From: an uncultured Pelagibacteraceae bacterium | GTDB taxonomy: Bacteria > Pseudomonadota > Alphaproteobacteria > Pelagibacterales > Pelagibacteraceae | Reading direction: 5' to 3' | NCBI GenBank assembly: GCA_902520695.1 | Contig: CABYOT010000004.1 | Span: 33,863 to 97,862, forward strand | DNA: 64,000 nt | Part shown: one piece after another, positions 41,122-49,223 of the stretch | Layout of the letters: each line of letters begins with the position of its first letter | Numbering within the stretch: position 1 is the stretch's first letter | Program-made: the position numbers and the translations under genes | Notes under the pieces: generated by a model | The model's database searches: none | The model's input: only the letters and a program-made list of their open reading frames with translations | What the model was told of the DNA's origin: nothing

Positions 41122-42804
41122 TTAAACAGTTTTGACAGTCGTTCTTTTGATTATTATGTACTGTTGTGCCATTGTTAATATGTTATTTATAGTCCAGTAA
41201 ATAACTAGTCCTGCTGGGAAAGGAGCTAATATTACAGTTAAAAATAATGGGAAAAACATAAATATCTTTGCTTGAACAGGATCGGGAGGCGTTGGATTTA
41301 GTTTTTGCTGCATCCACATTGAAACACCCATTAAGCATGGCCATACACCTATTAGTAAAAAAGAGGGGGGATCCCATGGAATTAGTCCAAATAGATTAAA
41401 TATTGATGTAGGATCTCTTTCACTTAAATCTTTTATCCAACCAAAAAATGGCTGATGCCTCATCTCAATTGTTACAAACAAAACTTTATAAATTGCAAAG
41501 AAAAAAGGTATCTGTATAAAAATTGGAAGACACCCACTTATTGGATTAACTTTTTCTCTTTTGTATAAAGCCATCATCTCTTGTTGGAGTTTCATTTTAT
41601 CTTCTTTATGCAACTCTTTTAGTCTTGTCATTTCTGGCTGAAGAACTTTCATTTTAGCCATTGACCTAAATGAGTAATTTGCAAGTGGAAAAAATGCTAA
41701 TCTTATGCAAGCGGTTATCATTATAATTGCTATTCCAAAATTGCCAGCTAGATTAAAGAAATATTGTATTGCAAAGAATAAAGGTTTTACAATGAAGTAA
41801 AACCATCCCCAATCTATTGCTAAATCAAACTTATTAATATTTTCACTTTCAGCATATCCATCAATAACGTTTACCTCTTTTGCTGCAATTATTACCCTAA
41901 TTGAGTTACTTTTGGTCTCGTTTGCACCAACTTCAGTTGCATTAGTCTCTATAAAATTTGCTCTGAACTTATTTTTGTAATCAAAATCAGATCTAAAACT
42001 TTTATCTTTTTCGGGTATAAGACTAGTAAGCCAATACTTATCAGTTATGCCTAGCCATCCAGATTGTGCATTCTTGGAATATTTTTTTTCTTCAATATCA
42101 TCATAATCTTCCTCAACTAATTGATCATCAAAAACTCCAATTAAACCCTCGTGCAAAATATAAAAATTAGTTACATCAGGGGCTACATTTCTAATAATTT
42201 GTCCATATGGATAAAAATTATAAGTTTTATCCGAATTATTAATTATCGTTTGTTTGATGTTAAAAAGATATTGTTTATCTAAACTTATTTCTTTTACAAA
42301 TTTAATATTCTGATTATTAGTCCAACTTAATTTTACTGGGTAATTTGGTGTAAGTTTGTTATTCCCCTCAATATTCCATTGAGATTTTGAATTTGGTAAG
42401 TCAATATTTTTACTAGTTGTTGCCCAACCAGTTTCCACATAATATCCATTATTCGACTGTTTAGGATTTAATAAGATTACATTATCATCTCCATTTAAAG
42501 TATTTGTATAATTTTTAAAAGTTAAGTCGTCTATTGAAGACCCAATTAATGAAATTGAGCCACTAATTTTGTCATTTTCAAAAAGAACTCTTTCATTTTC
42601 TTTTAAAGCATCATTTCTAGATATTTTAATTGTTTCTTCGTCCTGAACTAATGATGGTGCATCCGTTGAAGAATTTTCACTGGTAATATTTTTGTCATTT
42701 GAAATACCTTTTTGGTCTACTACTGCTGGAGCAAAAAATAGACTATAAAGTATTATTACTGCTGCACTCAGAGATATTGCAGCAATTACATTTTTTGTAT
42801 CCAT
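41122..42804 (-). CDS. yidC: Membrane protein insertase YidC
   Basis: Inserts and folds inner-membrane proteins. One N-terminal helix (5-25) precedes a periplasmic beta-supersandwich (about 55-345), then the conserved five-helix insertase core, starting near GNFGIAIIMITACIRLAFFPL and containing NPISGCLPIFIQIPFFFAIYKV. Length 560 is typical of Gram-negative YidC. Part of rpmH-rnpA-yidD-yidC. Confidence 0.96.
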   Translation of the reverse strand: MDTKNVIAAISLSAAVIILYSLFFAPAVVDQKGISNDKNITSENSSTDAPSLVQDEETIKISRNDALKENERVLFENDKISGSISLIGSSIDDLTFKNYTNTLNGDDNVILLNPKQSNNGYYVETGWATTSKNIDLPNSKSQWNIEGNNKLTPNYPVKLSWTNNQNIKFVKEISLDKQYLFNIKQTIINNSDKTYNFYPYGQIIRNVAPDVTNFYILHEGLIGVFDDQLVEEDYDDIEEKKYSKNAQSGWLGITDKYWLTSLIPEKDKSFRSDFDYKNKFRANFIETNATEVGANETKSNSIRVIIAAKEVNVIDGYAESENINKFDLAIDWGWFYFIVKPLFFAIQYFFNLAGNFGIAIIMITACIRLAFFPLANYSFRSMAKMKVLQPEMTRLKELHKEDKMKLQQEMMALYKREKVNPISGCLPIFIQIPFFFAIYKVLFVTIEMRHQPFFGWIKDLSERDPTSIFNLFGLIPWDPPSFLLIGVWPCLMGVSMWMQQKLNPTPPDPVQAKIFMFFPLFLTVILAPFPAGLVIYWTINNILTMAQQYIIIKRTTVKTV

Positions 42805-42807
42805 AAA

Positions 42808-43050
42808 TTACTTTTTCTTTTTAACTGGATCAAATCCCTCTCCACCACCCAAAATTTTTATCGGATGACAACTAAGTATTCTTTTAAATCCATTAATACT
42901 TCCTTTTAAAATTCCATTCTCTTTTATGTTTTCAATAAAATAATCAGAACATGTTGGAAGATATCTGCAATTATTACCTAGATACGGAGATATAAGTATT
43001 TGATAAAACCTTATAATCTTGATCATTAAAAATTTAATAAAATTGGTCAT
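42808..43050 (-). CDS. yidD: Membrane protein insertion efficiency factor YidD
   Basis: An 80-residue amphipathic protein with the family signature YQILISPYLGNNCRYLPTCS and GGGEGFDPV. It assists YidC. The start overlaps the rnpA stop (ATGA) and the stop lies three bases before yidC. Confidence 0.94.
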   Translation of the reverse strand: MTNFIKFLMIKIIRFYQILISPYLGNNCRYLPTCSDYFIENIKENGILKGSINGFKRILSCHPIKILGGGEGFDPVKKKK

Positions 43051-43388
43051 TTAATTTTTTTAAAGTCTTCTAATGTCGCGTTTTTTATTTTTTCATAAGA
43101 ATCTTTGCTTACAGATATCCTTGCAATCAATAAGTAACAGTAATTAAAATTAATGTTAATTGATTTTACAGCTTCGTTCATAATATTTCTTAGTCTTCTT
43201 TTAATTCTGTTTCTTATTACTGCATTTCCAATTTTTTTTTTGGCTACAAAACTAATATTTAATCTATTATTATTTTTATCAGAAAGTTTTTTAAAGAAAA
43301 TTGTTAAGTATTTGTTAGAAATTTTTTTTCCGCTCAAAATAGACTTAAAATCCTCATTTTTAGAAAGACTAACAATCTTGTTTTTCAT
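43047..43388 (-). CDS. rnpA: Ribonuclease P protein component
   Basis: Protein cofactor of RNase P, which matures tRNA 5' ends. A 113-residue basic protein with the RNR motif region GNAVIRNRIKRRLRNIMNEA. Its ATG overlaps the rpmH stop by one base (TAATG). Sequence is otherwise divergent, but position and motif agree. Confidence 0.92.
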   Translation of the reverse strand: MKNKIVSLSKNEDFKSILSGKKISNKYLTIFFKKLSDKNNNRLNISFVAKKKIGNAVIRNRIKRRLRNIMNEAVKSININFNYCYLLIARISVSKDSYEKIKNATLEDFKKIK

Positions 43389-43525
43389 TAAGCGTTTGTT
43401 AATTTTTTTCTTCCTTTAGCTCTTCTTCTTTTTAATACTTTTCTTCCACCCTTTGTCTTTTTTTTAGCTCTAAAGCCAACAGCCTTTTTTCTTTTTCTAT
43501 TACTTGGTTGATATGTACGTTTCAT
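43388..43525 (-). CDS. rpmH: 50S ribosomal protein L34
   Basis: A 45-residue, very basic protein read on the reverse strand, beginning [19 protein letters not shown] and ending KGRKKLTNA, which is the L34 pattern. It heads the rpmH-rnpA-yidD-yidC run; its stop is shared with the rnpA start (TAATG). It was translated by hand because it is short. Confidence 0.95.
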   Translation of the reverse strand: MKRTYQPSNRKRKKAVGFRAKKKTKGGRKVLKRRRAKGRKKLTNA

Positions 43526-43584
43526 TGTTGTTAAATTAATGTTAAATTTCGGTAGTTATACAAATATATATATATAAGTACAGT

Positions 43585-43606
43585 GATTTTTAATAAGTTA
43601 AAAATC
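43585..43606. repeat. Perfect inverted repeat between rpmH and the VTT gene
   Basis: Nine-base arms GATTTTTAA (43585-43593) and TTAAAAATC (43598-43606) with a four-base spacer end one base before the ATG at 43608. It could be an operator or an mRNA hairpin occluding the start. The 82-base gap also has an alternating TA run at about 43566-43576. Confidence 0.4.
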
Positions 43607-43607
43607 A

Positions 43608-44327
43608 ATGAATAGAGAAAAAAAAATTAAACTATTTTTAGGCTCTGCCTACATTTTGATAGTATGTGTTTTTTTATTGATTTTTTTTAACAACTTTTCC
43701 TTTCAGGATTTCTCAAGTTATGAATTAATAAGAGAAAATAGAGAAGTTTTAGAGAATATTAAAAATAGTAATATTTTTTTATCAAGTATTATTTTTTTAA
43801 CAGGTACCATAGTCTGGGTCCTCTTATTAGGCTTTGGATCACCAGTATTTCTAGTTGGTGGTTTTATTTTTGGTAAGTGGTTAGGAACTTTACTAGTAGT
43901 TTTTGGATTATCTATTGGTGCAACATTTCTTTATATTTTTGCAAACTATTTTTTAAAAGATTTGGTTGAAGAAAAATTTTCATCTCGTTTTAGCAATTTT
44001 ACTGAGAAGTTTAAAAAGAATGAGTTTGTTTTTTTTCTAATCTATAGATTTGTAGGTGGCATTCCTTTTTTCATTTCAAATATTTTACCGACAATATTTA
44101 ATGTTAAGGTTAAAAATTTCTTTCTAGGATCAATAATTGGTATGACCCCACAATTATTTGTTGGAGCATCTCTCGGTGCTGGTTTGAGTAAGATATTGGA
44201 GGAAAATTCTGAGGTACCAAGTATTTTAGAATTAATTTTTTCTCCTGATATTTACTTACCAATTCTGGGAATTGTAATTTTAGTTATAATAGGACTTTTG
44301 TTAAAAAAAAAATTTTATGCAAAATAA
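43608..44327 (+). CDS. VTT-domain (TVP38/TMEM64-like, DedA superfamily) membrane protein
   Basis: A 239-residue inner-membrane protein with about five hydrophobic segments. The VTT core shows GGFIFGKWLGTLLVVFGLSIGA, the conserved RFVGGIPFF and the GMTPQLFVGASLGAG segment. Relatives are linked to lipid scrambling or membrane homeostasis; the specific role is unknown. It is a single gene, divergent from rpmH and ending three bases before the 3' end of tRNA-Thr on the other strand. Confidence 0.85.
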   Translation: MNREKKIKLFLGSAYILIVCVFLLIFFNNFSFQDFSSYELIRENREVLENIKNSNIFLSSIIFLTGTIVWVLLLGFGSPVFLVGGFIFGKWLGTLLVVFGLSIGATFLYIFANYFLKDLVEEKFSSRFSNFTEKFKKNEFVFFLIYRFVGGIPFFISNILPTIFNVKVKNFFLGSIIGMTPQLFVGASLGAGLSKILEENSEVPSILELIFSPDIYLPILGIVILVIIGLLLKKKFYAK

Positions 44328-44330
44328 CAA

Positions 44331-44404
44331 TGGTGCCCCCATCCAGAATTGAACTGGAAACTCATCCTTACCATGGATGTGTTATACCATTTAACTATAG
44401 GGGC
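44331..44404 (-). tRNA. tRNA-Thr (GGT)
   Basis: Read on the reverse strand: acceptor GCCCCTA pairs with TGGGGGC, discriminator A and an encoded CCA (44331-44333). The anticodon stem CATCC/GGATG closes the loop ATGGTAA, anticodon GGT. The T-arm loop is TTCAATT. Only three bases separate it from the stop of the convergent VTT gene. Confidence 0.93.
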
Positions 44405-44498
44405 AATATTTACTTAAATTAGTGTATAAATTTAATTTTTTCAAATTATTGCCTTAATTTTTTTTTAAAATACGTTATATCTATTTGAGGAAAATGTT

Positions 44499-44696
44499 AT
44501 GGGAATTCACTACACATATGGAGCTAATAAAAATGCAAAGCTCATGGAAAAAAAAGCTAAAAGAGAAAAAAAGCTTGCAGAAAAAAGAGCAAAAAAACAG
44601 GTGAAAACTGGCCCAGTAAAAATTGAAGAAGACAAAACAATTCCTCTTGATCAGGTTATAACGCTTGACCATCTTACAAATCCTGACAAAAAATAA
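44499..44696 (+). CDS. Small basic protein, unknown function
   Basis: A 65-residue protein: a short N-terminus (MGIHYTYGANKNAK), a Lys/Ala/Glu-rich helix (about 14-38) and an acidic tail. A GAGGA ribosome-binding site at 44487-44491 sits at good spacing, one of the clearer ones in this window. It starts the 34-residue gene, dcd, murA run. The charged helix suggests nucleic-acid or ribosome binding, but that is only a guess. Confidence 0.6.
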   Translation: MGIHYTYGANKNAKLMEKKAKREKKLAEKRAKKQVKTGPVKIEEDKTIPLDQVITLDHLTNPDKK

Positions 44697-44699
44697 ATA

Positions 44700-44804
44700 A
44701 TGAGTTCAAAAAAGAATAATTTTAGTAAACTTGAACTTGCCTTAAGGAAAAATTTAAAAAAAAGAAAAGAATTCCAAAAAAAAACAAAGAAAAAAAATAA
44801 ATAA
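44700..44804 (+). CDS. Very small basic protein upstream of dcd-murA
   Basis: A 34-residue ORF beginning [20 protein letters not shown] and continuing with a Lys/Arg-rich tail, three bases after the preceding small gene. Its TAA overlaps the dcd ATG by one base (TAATG), which supports real translation. The EALRxNLKRRK-like core resembles small proteins I recall near murA in other alphaproteobacteria. Function unknown. Confidence 0.6.
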   Translation: MSSKKNNFSKLELALRKNLKKRKEFQKKTKKKNK

Positions 44805-45358
44805 TGTCGGTCCAATCTGATAAGTGGATTATACAAATGGCCAGAGACAATGATATGATCTCTCCTTTTGAAGATAAACAAGTTAGGGGAGACAAAATAT
44901 CATTTGGTGTATCATCGTATGGCTATGATGCGAGAGTTTCAGATGAATTTAAAATTTTTACCAACGTAAATTCGGAAATAGTAGATCCAAAAAACTTTAA
45001 ATCCTCAAATTTTATTACTAAAAACTCATCTGAATGCATAATACCACCCAATTCATTCGTATTAGCAAGGACTGTAGAATATTTTAAGATACCTAAAAAT
45101 GTTTTAGTTATTTGTTTAGGAAAATCCACATATGCTAGATGTGGAATAATTGTCAACGTTACACCTCTTGAACCAGGCTGGGAGGGACATGTGACATTAG
45201 AATTTTCTAATACAACTCCATTACCAGCAAAAATTTATGCCAACGAAGGTGTTGCTCAATTTGTTTTTATTAAGGGCAATGAGGATCCAGCTGTTTCATA
45301 TGCAGATAGAAATGGTAAATACCAAGGTCAAAAGGGAGTTACACTTCCAAAAATATAA
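44804..45358 (+). CDS. dcd: dCTP deaminase
   Basis: Deaminates dCTP to dUTP for thymidylate synthesis. Motifs: [19 protein letters not shown] and [17 protein letters not shown], which holds the catalytic Glu. Length 184 is slightly shorter than E. coli (193). It starts inside the stop of the 34-residue gene and ends two bases before murA. Confidence 0.94.
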   Translation: MSVQSDKWIIQMARDNDMISPFEDKQVRGDKISFGVSSYGYDARVSDEFKIFTNVNSEIVDPKNFKSSNFITKNSSECIIPPNSFVLARTVEYFKIPKNVLVICLGKSTYARCGIIVNVTPLEPGWEGHVTLEFSNTTPLPAKIYANEGVAQFVFIKGNEDPAVSYADRNGKYQGQKGVTLPKI

Positions 45359-45360
45359 AA

Positions 45361-46623
45361 ATGGACAAATTTATTGTTAAAGGTCCTTGCAAAATAAAGG
45401 GCGAAATTTCAATTTCAGGTTCAAAAAATGCTGCCCTACCAATTTTGGCATCGACAATCTTATTTGAAAAAGAGGTCATAATAAAAAATTTACCTCGTGT
45501 TAAAGACATAGATACAATGATAAATCTTTTAAAATCTCTTGGCTCTGAAATAAAATTTAATAAAAATAGAAAAATTGTTAAAATAACGAAGAAAAAAAAG
45601 CAAAATTTTTTTGCATCATATTCACTTGTTAGAACGATGAGAGCTGGAATATTAGTTTTAGGAGCACTTGTTACCAAACATCAAAAGTCTATTACTTCTT
45701 TGCCTGGTGGCTGCCTAATAGGTGCAAGACCTGTAAATTATCATTTGAATGCACTTAAAAAACTTGGAATGAAATATGATATTAAGAAAGGCTATATCCA
45801 CGCACATACGAAAGAAAAACTCAAAGGTGCAAAAATTAGATTTTCAAAAATTAGTGTTGGAGCAACTGAAAATACAATTATAGCCGCATGTTTAGCAAAT
45901 GGAATTACCATTCTTAGAAACTGTGCAATCGAACCAGAAATAGTTGATTTAATAAATTTTTTAAAATCAGGTGGTGCAAAAATAAAATTTATAGGCAAAC
46001 GTACTGTGAAGATAGAAGGTATTAAATCTTTAGAAAGTACAAGTTATTCAGTTATGTCAGATAGAATAGAAACAGGAACTTTTTGTGTGGCAGCATGTTT
46101 AACTGGAGGTAATTTAAAAATAAATAATTTTAATCCAAAAATTATAAAAACAGAATTATCATTACTAAAAAAAGTTGGAGCAAAAATTAAAATAGCCAAA
46201 AAACAAATTCATATATCTGGTCCAAAAAAAATCAAAAATTTAACCAATTTAGTTACTAAAGAATATCCAAACTTTCCTACAGATTTACAAGCTCAGTTTA
46301 TGGTTCTACTTTGTAAGGCTAAAGGTAAAAGTTCAATAACTGAGAGTATTTTCGAAAATAGATTTATGCATGTAGCTGAATTAAGAAGATTAGGTGCTGA
46401 GATTTTAATTAAAAAAAATAAGGCATTTATTTCAGGTAATACTAACTTTCAAGCTGCTGAATTAATGTCTAGTGACTTAAGAGCTTCAGTTGCATTAGTT
46501 TTAGCTGCAATAGTTGCTACAGGTTCGTCTACAATTAACAGAATTTATCACCTTGATAGAGGATATGAAAATATAGAGAATAAGCTAAGAAAAGTCGGGG
46601 TAAACATTCGACGTGTTAATTGA
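45361..46623 (+). CDS. murA: UDP-N-acetylglucosamine 1-carboxyvinyltransferase
   Basis: First committed step of peptidoglycan synthesis, transferring enolpyruvyl from PEP. SGSKNAALPIL is at 19-29; the catalytic loop GGCLIGARPVN has Cys118, the fosfomycin target. YPNFPTDLQAQFM and the C-terminal RIYHLDRGYENIE are also typical. It has 420 residues. The stop overlaps the next ATG by one base (TGATG). Confidence 0.96.
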   Translation: MDKFIVKGPCKIKGEISISGSKNAALPILASTILFEKEVIIKNLPRVKDIDTMINLLKSLGSEIKFNKNRKIVKITKKKKQNFFASYSLVRTMRAGILVLGALVTKHQKSITSLPGGCLIGARPVNYHLNALKKLGMKYDIKKGYIHAHTKEKLKGAKIRFSKISVGATENTIIAACLANGITILRNCAIEPEIVDLINFLKSGGAKIKFIGKRTVKIEGIKSLESTSYSVMSDRIETGTFCVAACLTGGNLKINNFNPKIIKTELSLLKKVGAKIKIAKKQIHISGPKKIKNLTNLVTKEYPNFPTDLQAQFMVLLCKAKGKSSITESIFENRFMHVAELRRLGAEILIKKNKAFISGNTNFQAAELMSSDLRASVALVLAAIVATGSSTINRIYHLDRGYENIENKLRKVGVNIRRVN

Positions 46624-47030
46624 TGGAAAACCAGTATTTAAAAAAGATAATTGCACAAACTCCTGAAGATCTTCATATCATTTCAGCTTGCTGCTCTGAG
46701 GGTAAAGTTAATATTGACGATGTTAAATATTTAGCTTCTAACAAAATTTTCCTAATTTCAATAGCAAGATTTAGTAAAGAAGAGGAAAATAAAAATAAAT
46801 TAATAAATAGTATTATCAAATTTGAATTTATTAATTCGTCAAAATCTAAGAATATAGACCAAAATGACACTAATCTAACATTAGAACTATTAACAATTGA
46901 TATTTTTAAGAAAGGGGAGAATTTTGAAATAACTATGTTATTTTCGAAAAATAGAATTATAACTCTTGCCGCTGAAGTAATTGAAGTGACACTAGAGGAT
47001 CAAAAAATAGCAAATGATAAAAATAATTAA
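46623..47030 (+). CDS. DUF2948 family protein
   Basis: A 135-residue protein between murA and hisD, where alphaproteobacteria carry DUF2948. It matches the remembered pattern: an N-terminal EDLHIISACCSEGKVNIDDVKYL, then an IFLISIARF strand like the family's RFALLLNRF. I start at ATG 46623, overlapping the murA stop, rather than the TTG before it. Its last 17 bases overlap hisD. Function unknown. Confidence 0.75.
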   Translation: MENQYLKKIIAQTPEDLHIISACCSEGKVNIDDVKYLASNKIFLISIARFSKEEENKNKLINSIIKFEFINSSKSKNIDQNDTNLTLELLTIDIFKKGENFEITMLFSKNRIITLAAEVIEVTLEDQKIANDKNN

Positions 47031-48279
47031 TTGTAATAAAAAAAATTACTTAAATATTTTAACAAAATTTTTAGATCTAAGAAGGTCTGAAAAAAGAAAT
47101 GAAAATAAAGTAATATCTAAAATTTTAAAAGATATTAAGAACAATAAAAATAAAAGTCTTTTAAAATATGAGAAAAAATTTAGTAAAAATAGTCAAATTA
47201 AGCCAGGTATTAAGCAAATTAATAAGGCAATTAAATCTTTAGATCCAACAATTAAAAGAGCTATAGATTTTGCTTATAAACGTATACTCAAATTTCATAC
47301 TGCACAAAAAACTAAAGACATTTTTTATAAAGATAATTTAAATAATAAAATAGAATATAAATACGTACCAATTCAATCTATCGGCATTTATGTTCCAGCA
47401 AATTTACCATCAACTTTGTTGATGAATGCTATTCCAGCAAAAATAGCAGGTGTAAAAAGAATTGTACTAGCAAATCCAAAAAATAATGGAAAATTAAATC
47501 CTGCAGTTTTATATGCAGCAAAAAAATTAGGAATTAATGAAATTTATTCAATGGGAGGTGCACAAGCTATAGGTAGTTTGGCTTATATTCAAAAAGTAAA
47601 TAAAATTGTTGGACCAGGTAATATCTTTGTTGCTGGTGCTAAAAGACAAGTTTTTGGAGATGTAGGTATTGAAGGAATGATTGCAGGCCCGTCTGAAATA
47701 ACAATATTAGCAGATAGCAAAACTAATTTAAATGAAGTCACCACATCTATGATTGGTCAGGCAGAACACGACTCAAATTCACAGTGTATATTAATCACCA
47801 AGGATTTAAATTTGATTAAAAAATTTAAAAAAGATTTAGAATTAAAATTAAAACAGATACCAAGGCAAAGTATTGCTACTAAAAGTATAAAAAGTAATGG
47901 ACTAATTTTAAAAGTATATAATGATAGACAAATTATTAATGCAATCAATGAGATAGCTCCTGAACACTTAGAAATAAATGTTGGCAATTATAAAAAGTAT
48001 AAAGATAAAATTGTTAATGCGGGAAGTATTTGTATAGGAAAATATTCTCCTATGGCATTAAGCGACTATGCTGTTGGGACAAATCATGTATTACCAACTA
48101 ATGCATCAGCTAAATTTTCATCAGGGTTAAGTTTAAGTGAATTTTATAAAAAAATTAGCCTTATAACTCTTTCAAAAAAAGGTGTTGAGAAAATAGGAGA
48201 ATACGCTACACATCTCGCTGAGTATGAAGAATTAAAAGGTCATGCTTTGAGTATAAAATCTAGAATAAATAAGGAGTAA
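47014..48279 (+). CDS. hisD: Histidinol dehydrogenase
   Basis: Oxidises histidinol to histidine in two NAD+-dependent steps. Motifs: GPGNIFVAGAKRQVFGDVG, GPSEITILAD, GQAEHDSNSQC with zinc and base residues, and INEIAPEHLEI. It has 421 residues. It is separated from the hisS-hisZ-hisG genes by infA, two tRNAs and a cold-shock gene. Confidence 0.96.
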   Translation: MIKIINCNKKNYLNILTKFLDLRRSEKRNENKVISKILKDIKNNKNKSLLKYEKKFSKNSQIKPGIKQINKAIKSLDPTIKRAIDFAYKRILKFHTAQKTKDIFYKDNLNNKIEYKYVPIQSIGIYVPANLPSTLLMNAIPAKIAGVKRIVLANPKNNGKLNPAVLYAAKKLGINEIYSMGGAQAIGSLAYIQKVNKIVGPGNIFVAGAKRQVFGDVGIEGMIAGPSEITILADSKTNLNEVTTSMIGQAEHDSNSQCILITKDLNLIKKFKKDLELKLKQIPRQSIATKSIKSNGLILKVYNDRQIINAINEIAPEHLEINVGNYKKYKDKIVNAGSICIGKYSPMALSDYAVGTNHVLPTNASAKFSSGLSLSEFYKKISLITLSKKGVEKIGEYATHLAEYEELKGHALSIKSRINKE

Positions 48280-48285
48280 CAAAAT

Positions 48286-48501
48286 TTGTCGAAACAAGAT
48301 TTATTGGAATTTAAAGGTAAAGTAATCGATTTATTACCTAATGCCATGTTCCGAGTAAAGCTTGAAAATAATCATATTGTTACAGCTCACACAGCTGGAA
48401 AGTTGAGGAAGAATAGGATTAGAGTCCTTCAAGGTGATAATGTAACAGTGGAAGTAACACCTTATGATTTGACAAAAGGAAGAATTATTTTTAGGTTTTA
48501 A
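48286..48501 (+). CDS. infA: Translation initiation factor IF-1
   Basis: A 71-residue S1-fold protein with the family pattern [20 protein letters not shown] and [19 protein letters not shown]. The start must be TTG 48286: alignment with the invariant IF-1 N-terminus leaves no room for another codon, and a good GGAG (48273-48276) lies nine bases upstream. Six bases after its stop tRNA-Phe begins. Confidence 0.95.
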   Translation: MSKQDLLEFKGKVIDLLPNAMFRVKLENNHIVTAHTAGKLRKNRIRVLQGDNVTVEVTPYDLTKGRIIFRF

Positions 48502-48506
48502 ATAAT

Positions 48507-48582
48507 GGCTTCGTAGCTCAGTTGGTAGAGCAGAGCCCTGAAAAGGCTTGTGTCGCTGGTTCGAGTCCCGCCGAAGCCACCA
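48507..48582 (+). tRNA. tRNA-Phe (GAA)
   Basis: Acceptor GGCTTCG pairs with CGAAGCC; discriminator A at 48579 and encoded CCA (48580-48582). The anticodon loop CTGAAAA gives anticodon GAA. D-arm GCTCAGTTGGTAGAGC and T-loop GGTTCGAGTCC are canonical. It lies five bases behind the infA stop and is probably co-transcribed. Confidence 0.97.
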
Positions 48583-48599
48583 TTTTAGAAATAAAACCT

Positions 48600-48618
48600 T
48601 GCAGCAAAAATGCTTGCA
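48600..48618 (+). repeat. Small hairpin upstream of the cold-shock gene
   Basis: TGCA/TGCA and GC/GC pairings with one bulged T close a six-base AAAAAT loop. It lies about 85 bases before the cold-shock start, between it and tRNA-Phe. It could be a weak terminator of the infA-tRNA transcript or part of a cold-responsive leader. Confidence 0.3.
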
Positions 48619-48672
48619 TTCAATTTTAAAATCTAATAATTATCCCGCTAGCTGAAGTTTAGCTAAGTTTAA

Positions 48673-48678
48673 TATAAT
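48673..48678 (+). promoter_or_regulatory. Candidate -10 box of the cold-shock gene
   Basis: A TATAAT 22 bases before the ATG at 48701. No good -35 was found at 16-18 bases upstream. If used, the leader would be only about 16 bases and purine-rich (AAAGAAAGAGTAAAAG). Confidence 0.3.
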
Positions 48679-48700
48679 AAAGAAAGAGTAAAAGAAAAGT

Positions 48701-48913
48701 ATGAGTACATTAAAAGGAAAAGTAAAGTGGTTCAACGGTAAGAAGGGCTACGGGTTTATAGAAAGAGAAGACGGAGAAAAAGATTGTTTCGTTCATGCAA
48801 GCGCAGTTCGTGAAGCAGGACTTCGTTTTTTGAATGAGAACGACGCTGTAGAATTTGAAATTCAGGATGGAGACAAAGGTCCAAGCGCAGTGAATTTAAA
48901 GAAAACTTCTTAA
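48701..48913 (+). CDS. Cold-shock protein (CspA family)
   Basis: A 70-residue single-stranded nucleic-acid-binding OB fold with the RNP1 motif KGYGFIE (15-21) and RNP2-like DCFVHAS (27-33). Such proteins melt RNA structure. GC content looks higher than in its neighbours, as expected for a highly expressed gene. It stands alone, with hairpins on both sides. Confidence 0.94.
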   Translation: MSTLKGKVKWFNGKKGYGFIEREDGEKDCFVHASAVREAGLRFLNENDAVEFEIQDGDKGPSAVNLKKTS

Positions 48914-48933
48914 AATTTATTTCATTTAAAATT

Positions 48934-48980
48934 TTGTATAGGAATAAAAGTAGGTAAACCCTATGAATATTCCTATACAA
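48934..48980 (+). ncRNA. Long perfect stem-loop downstream of the cold-shock gene
   Basis: Thirteen-base arms TTGTATAGGAATA (48934-48946) and TATTCCTATACAA (48968-48980) are exactly complementary. The 21-base loop can form an inner TAGG/CCTA pairing. It begins 20 bases after the csp stop. There is no T-run after it, so it is not a classic terminator; a 3'-end stabilising structure, a small RNA or a protein-binding palindrome are all possible. The type given here is provisional. Confidence 0.5.
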
Positions 48981-48989
48981 TACATACTT

Positions 48990-49009
48990 GCATTTTAAGT
49001 CTAAAATGC
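48990..49009 (+). terminator. Second inverted repeat after the cold-shock gene
   Basis: Eight-base arms GCATTTTA (48990-48997) and TAAAATGC (49002-49009) around a four-base loop, followed by TATTT. It lies ten bases after the longer stem-loop. Termination before the tRNA-His gene is plausible. From 49010 to 49125 I see nothing more than A+T-rich sequence. Confidence 0.35.
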
Positions 49010-49128
49010 TATTTAACCTCCATGATTAAAAATAGTAAAATTTTAGTATCTCACAAAAGACATCATTTTCATGCTGGCTTGCAGCTAGCTATTTAACTAT
49101 TTTAAAATTTAAATTTAACTCTAATTAG

Positions 49129-49134
49129 TATAAA
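49129..49134 (+). promoter_or_regulatory. Candidate -10 box for the tRNA-His-hisS transcript
   Basis: TATAAA lies ten bases before the first base of tRNA-His, so transcription would start a few bases upstream of the tRNA, the usual geometry for tRNA promoters. No clear -35 was found in the A+T-rich sequence upstream. Confidence 0.35.
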
Positions 49135-49144
49135 ACAATAATAG

Positions 49145-49219
49145 GCCCTGGTGGTGAAATGGTTATCACGAAAGTTTGTGGAACTTTAGTTTTTGGTTCA
49201 ATTCCAAGCCAGGGTACCA
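49145..49219 (+). tRNA. tRNA-His (GTG)
   Basis: Acceptor GCCCTGG pairs with CCAGGGT, which makes a G1.U72 wobble; discriminator A73 (49216) and encoded CCA (49217-49219). The anticodon stem AAAGT/ACTTT closes the loop TTGTGGA, anticodon GTG. Most bacteria have C73 paired to an extra G-1; A73 with G1.U72 is the alphaproteobacterial variant. A genomic G does precede position 1 at 49144. The hisS ATG starts only four bases after the CCA. Confidence 0.95.
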
Positions 49220-49223
49220 AAAA

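Noticed and set aside
43388..43607. Possible replication origin near rpmH-rnpA-yidC
   Set aside because: This cluster often lies near dnaA/oriC, but no dnaA gene and no group of TTATCCACA-like boxes is present.
49176..49223. N-terminal extension of hisS by 16 residues
   Set aside because: It would translate the second half of tRNA-His, and the conserved HisRS N-terminus begins at ATG 49224.
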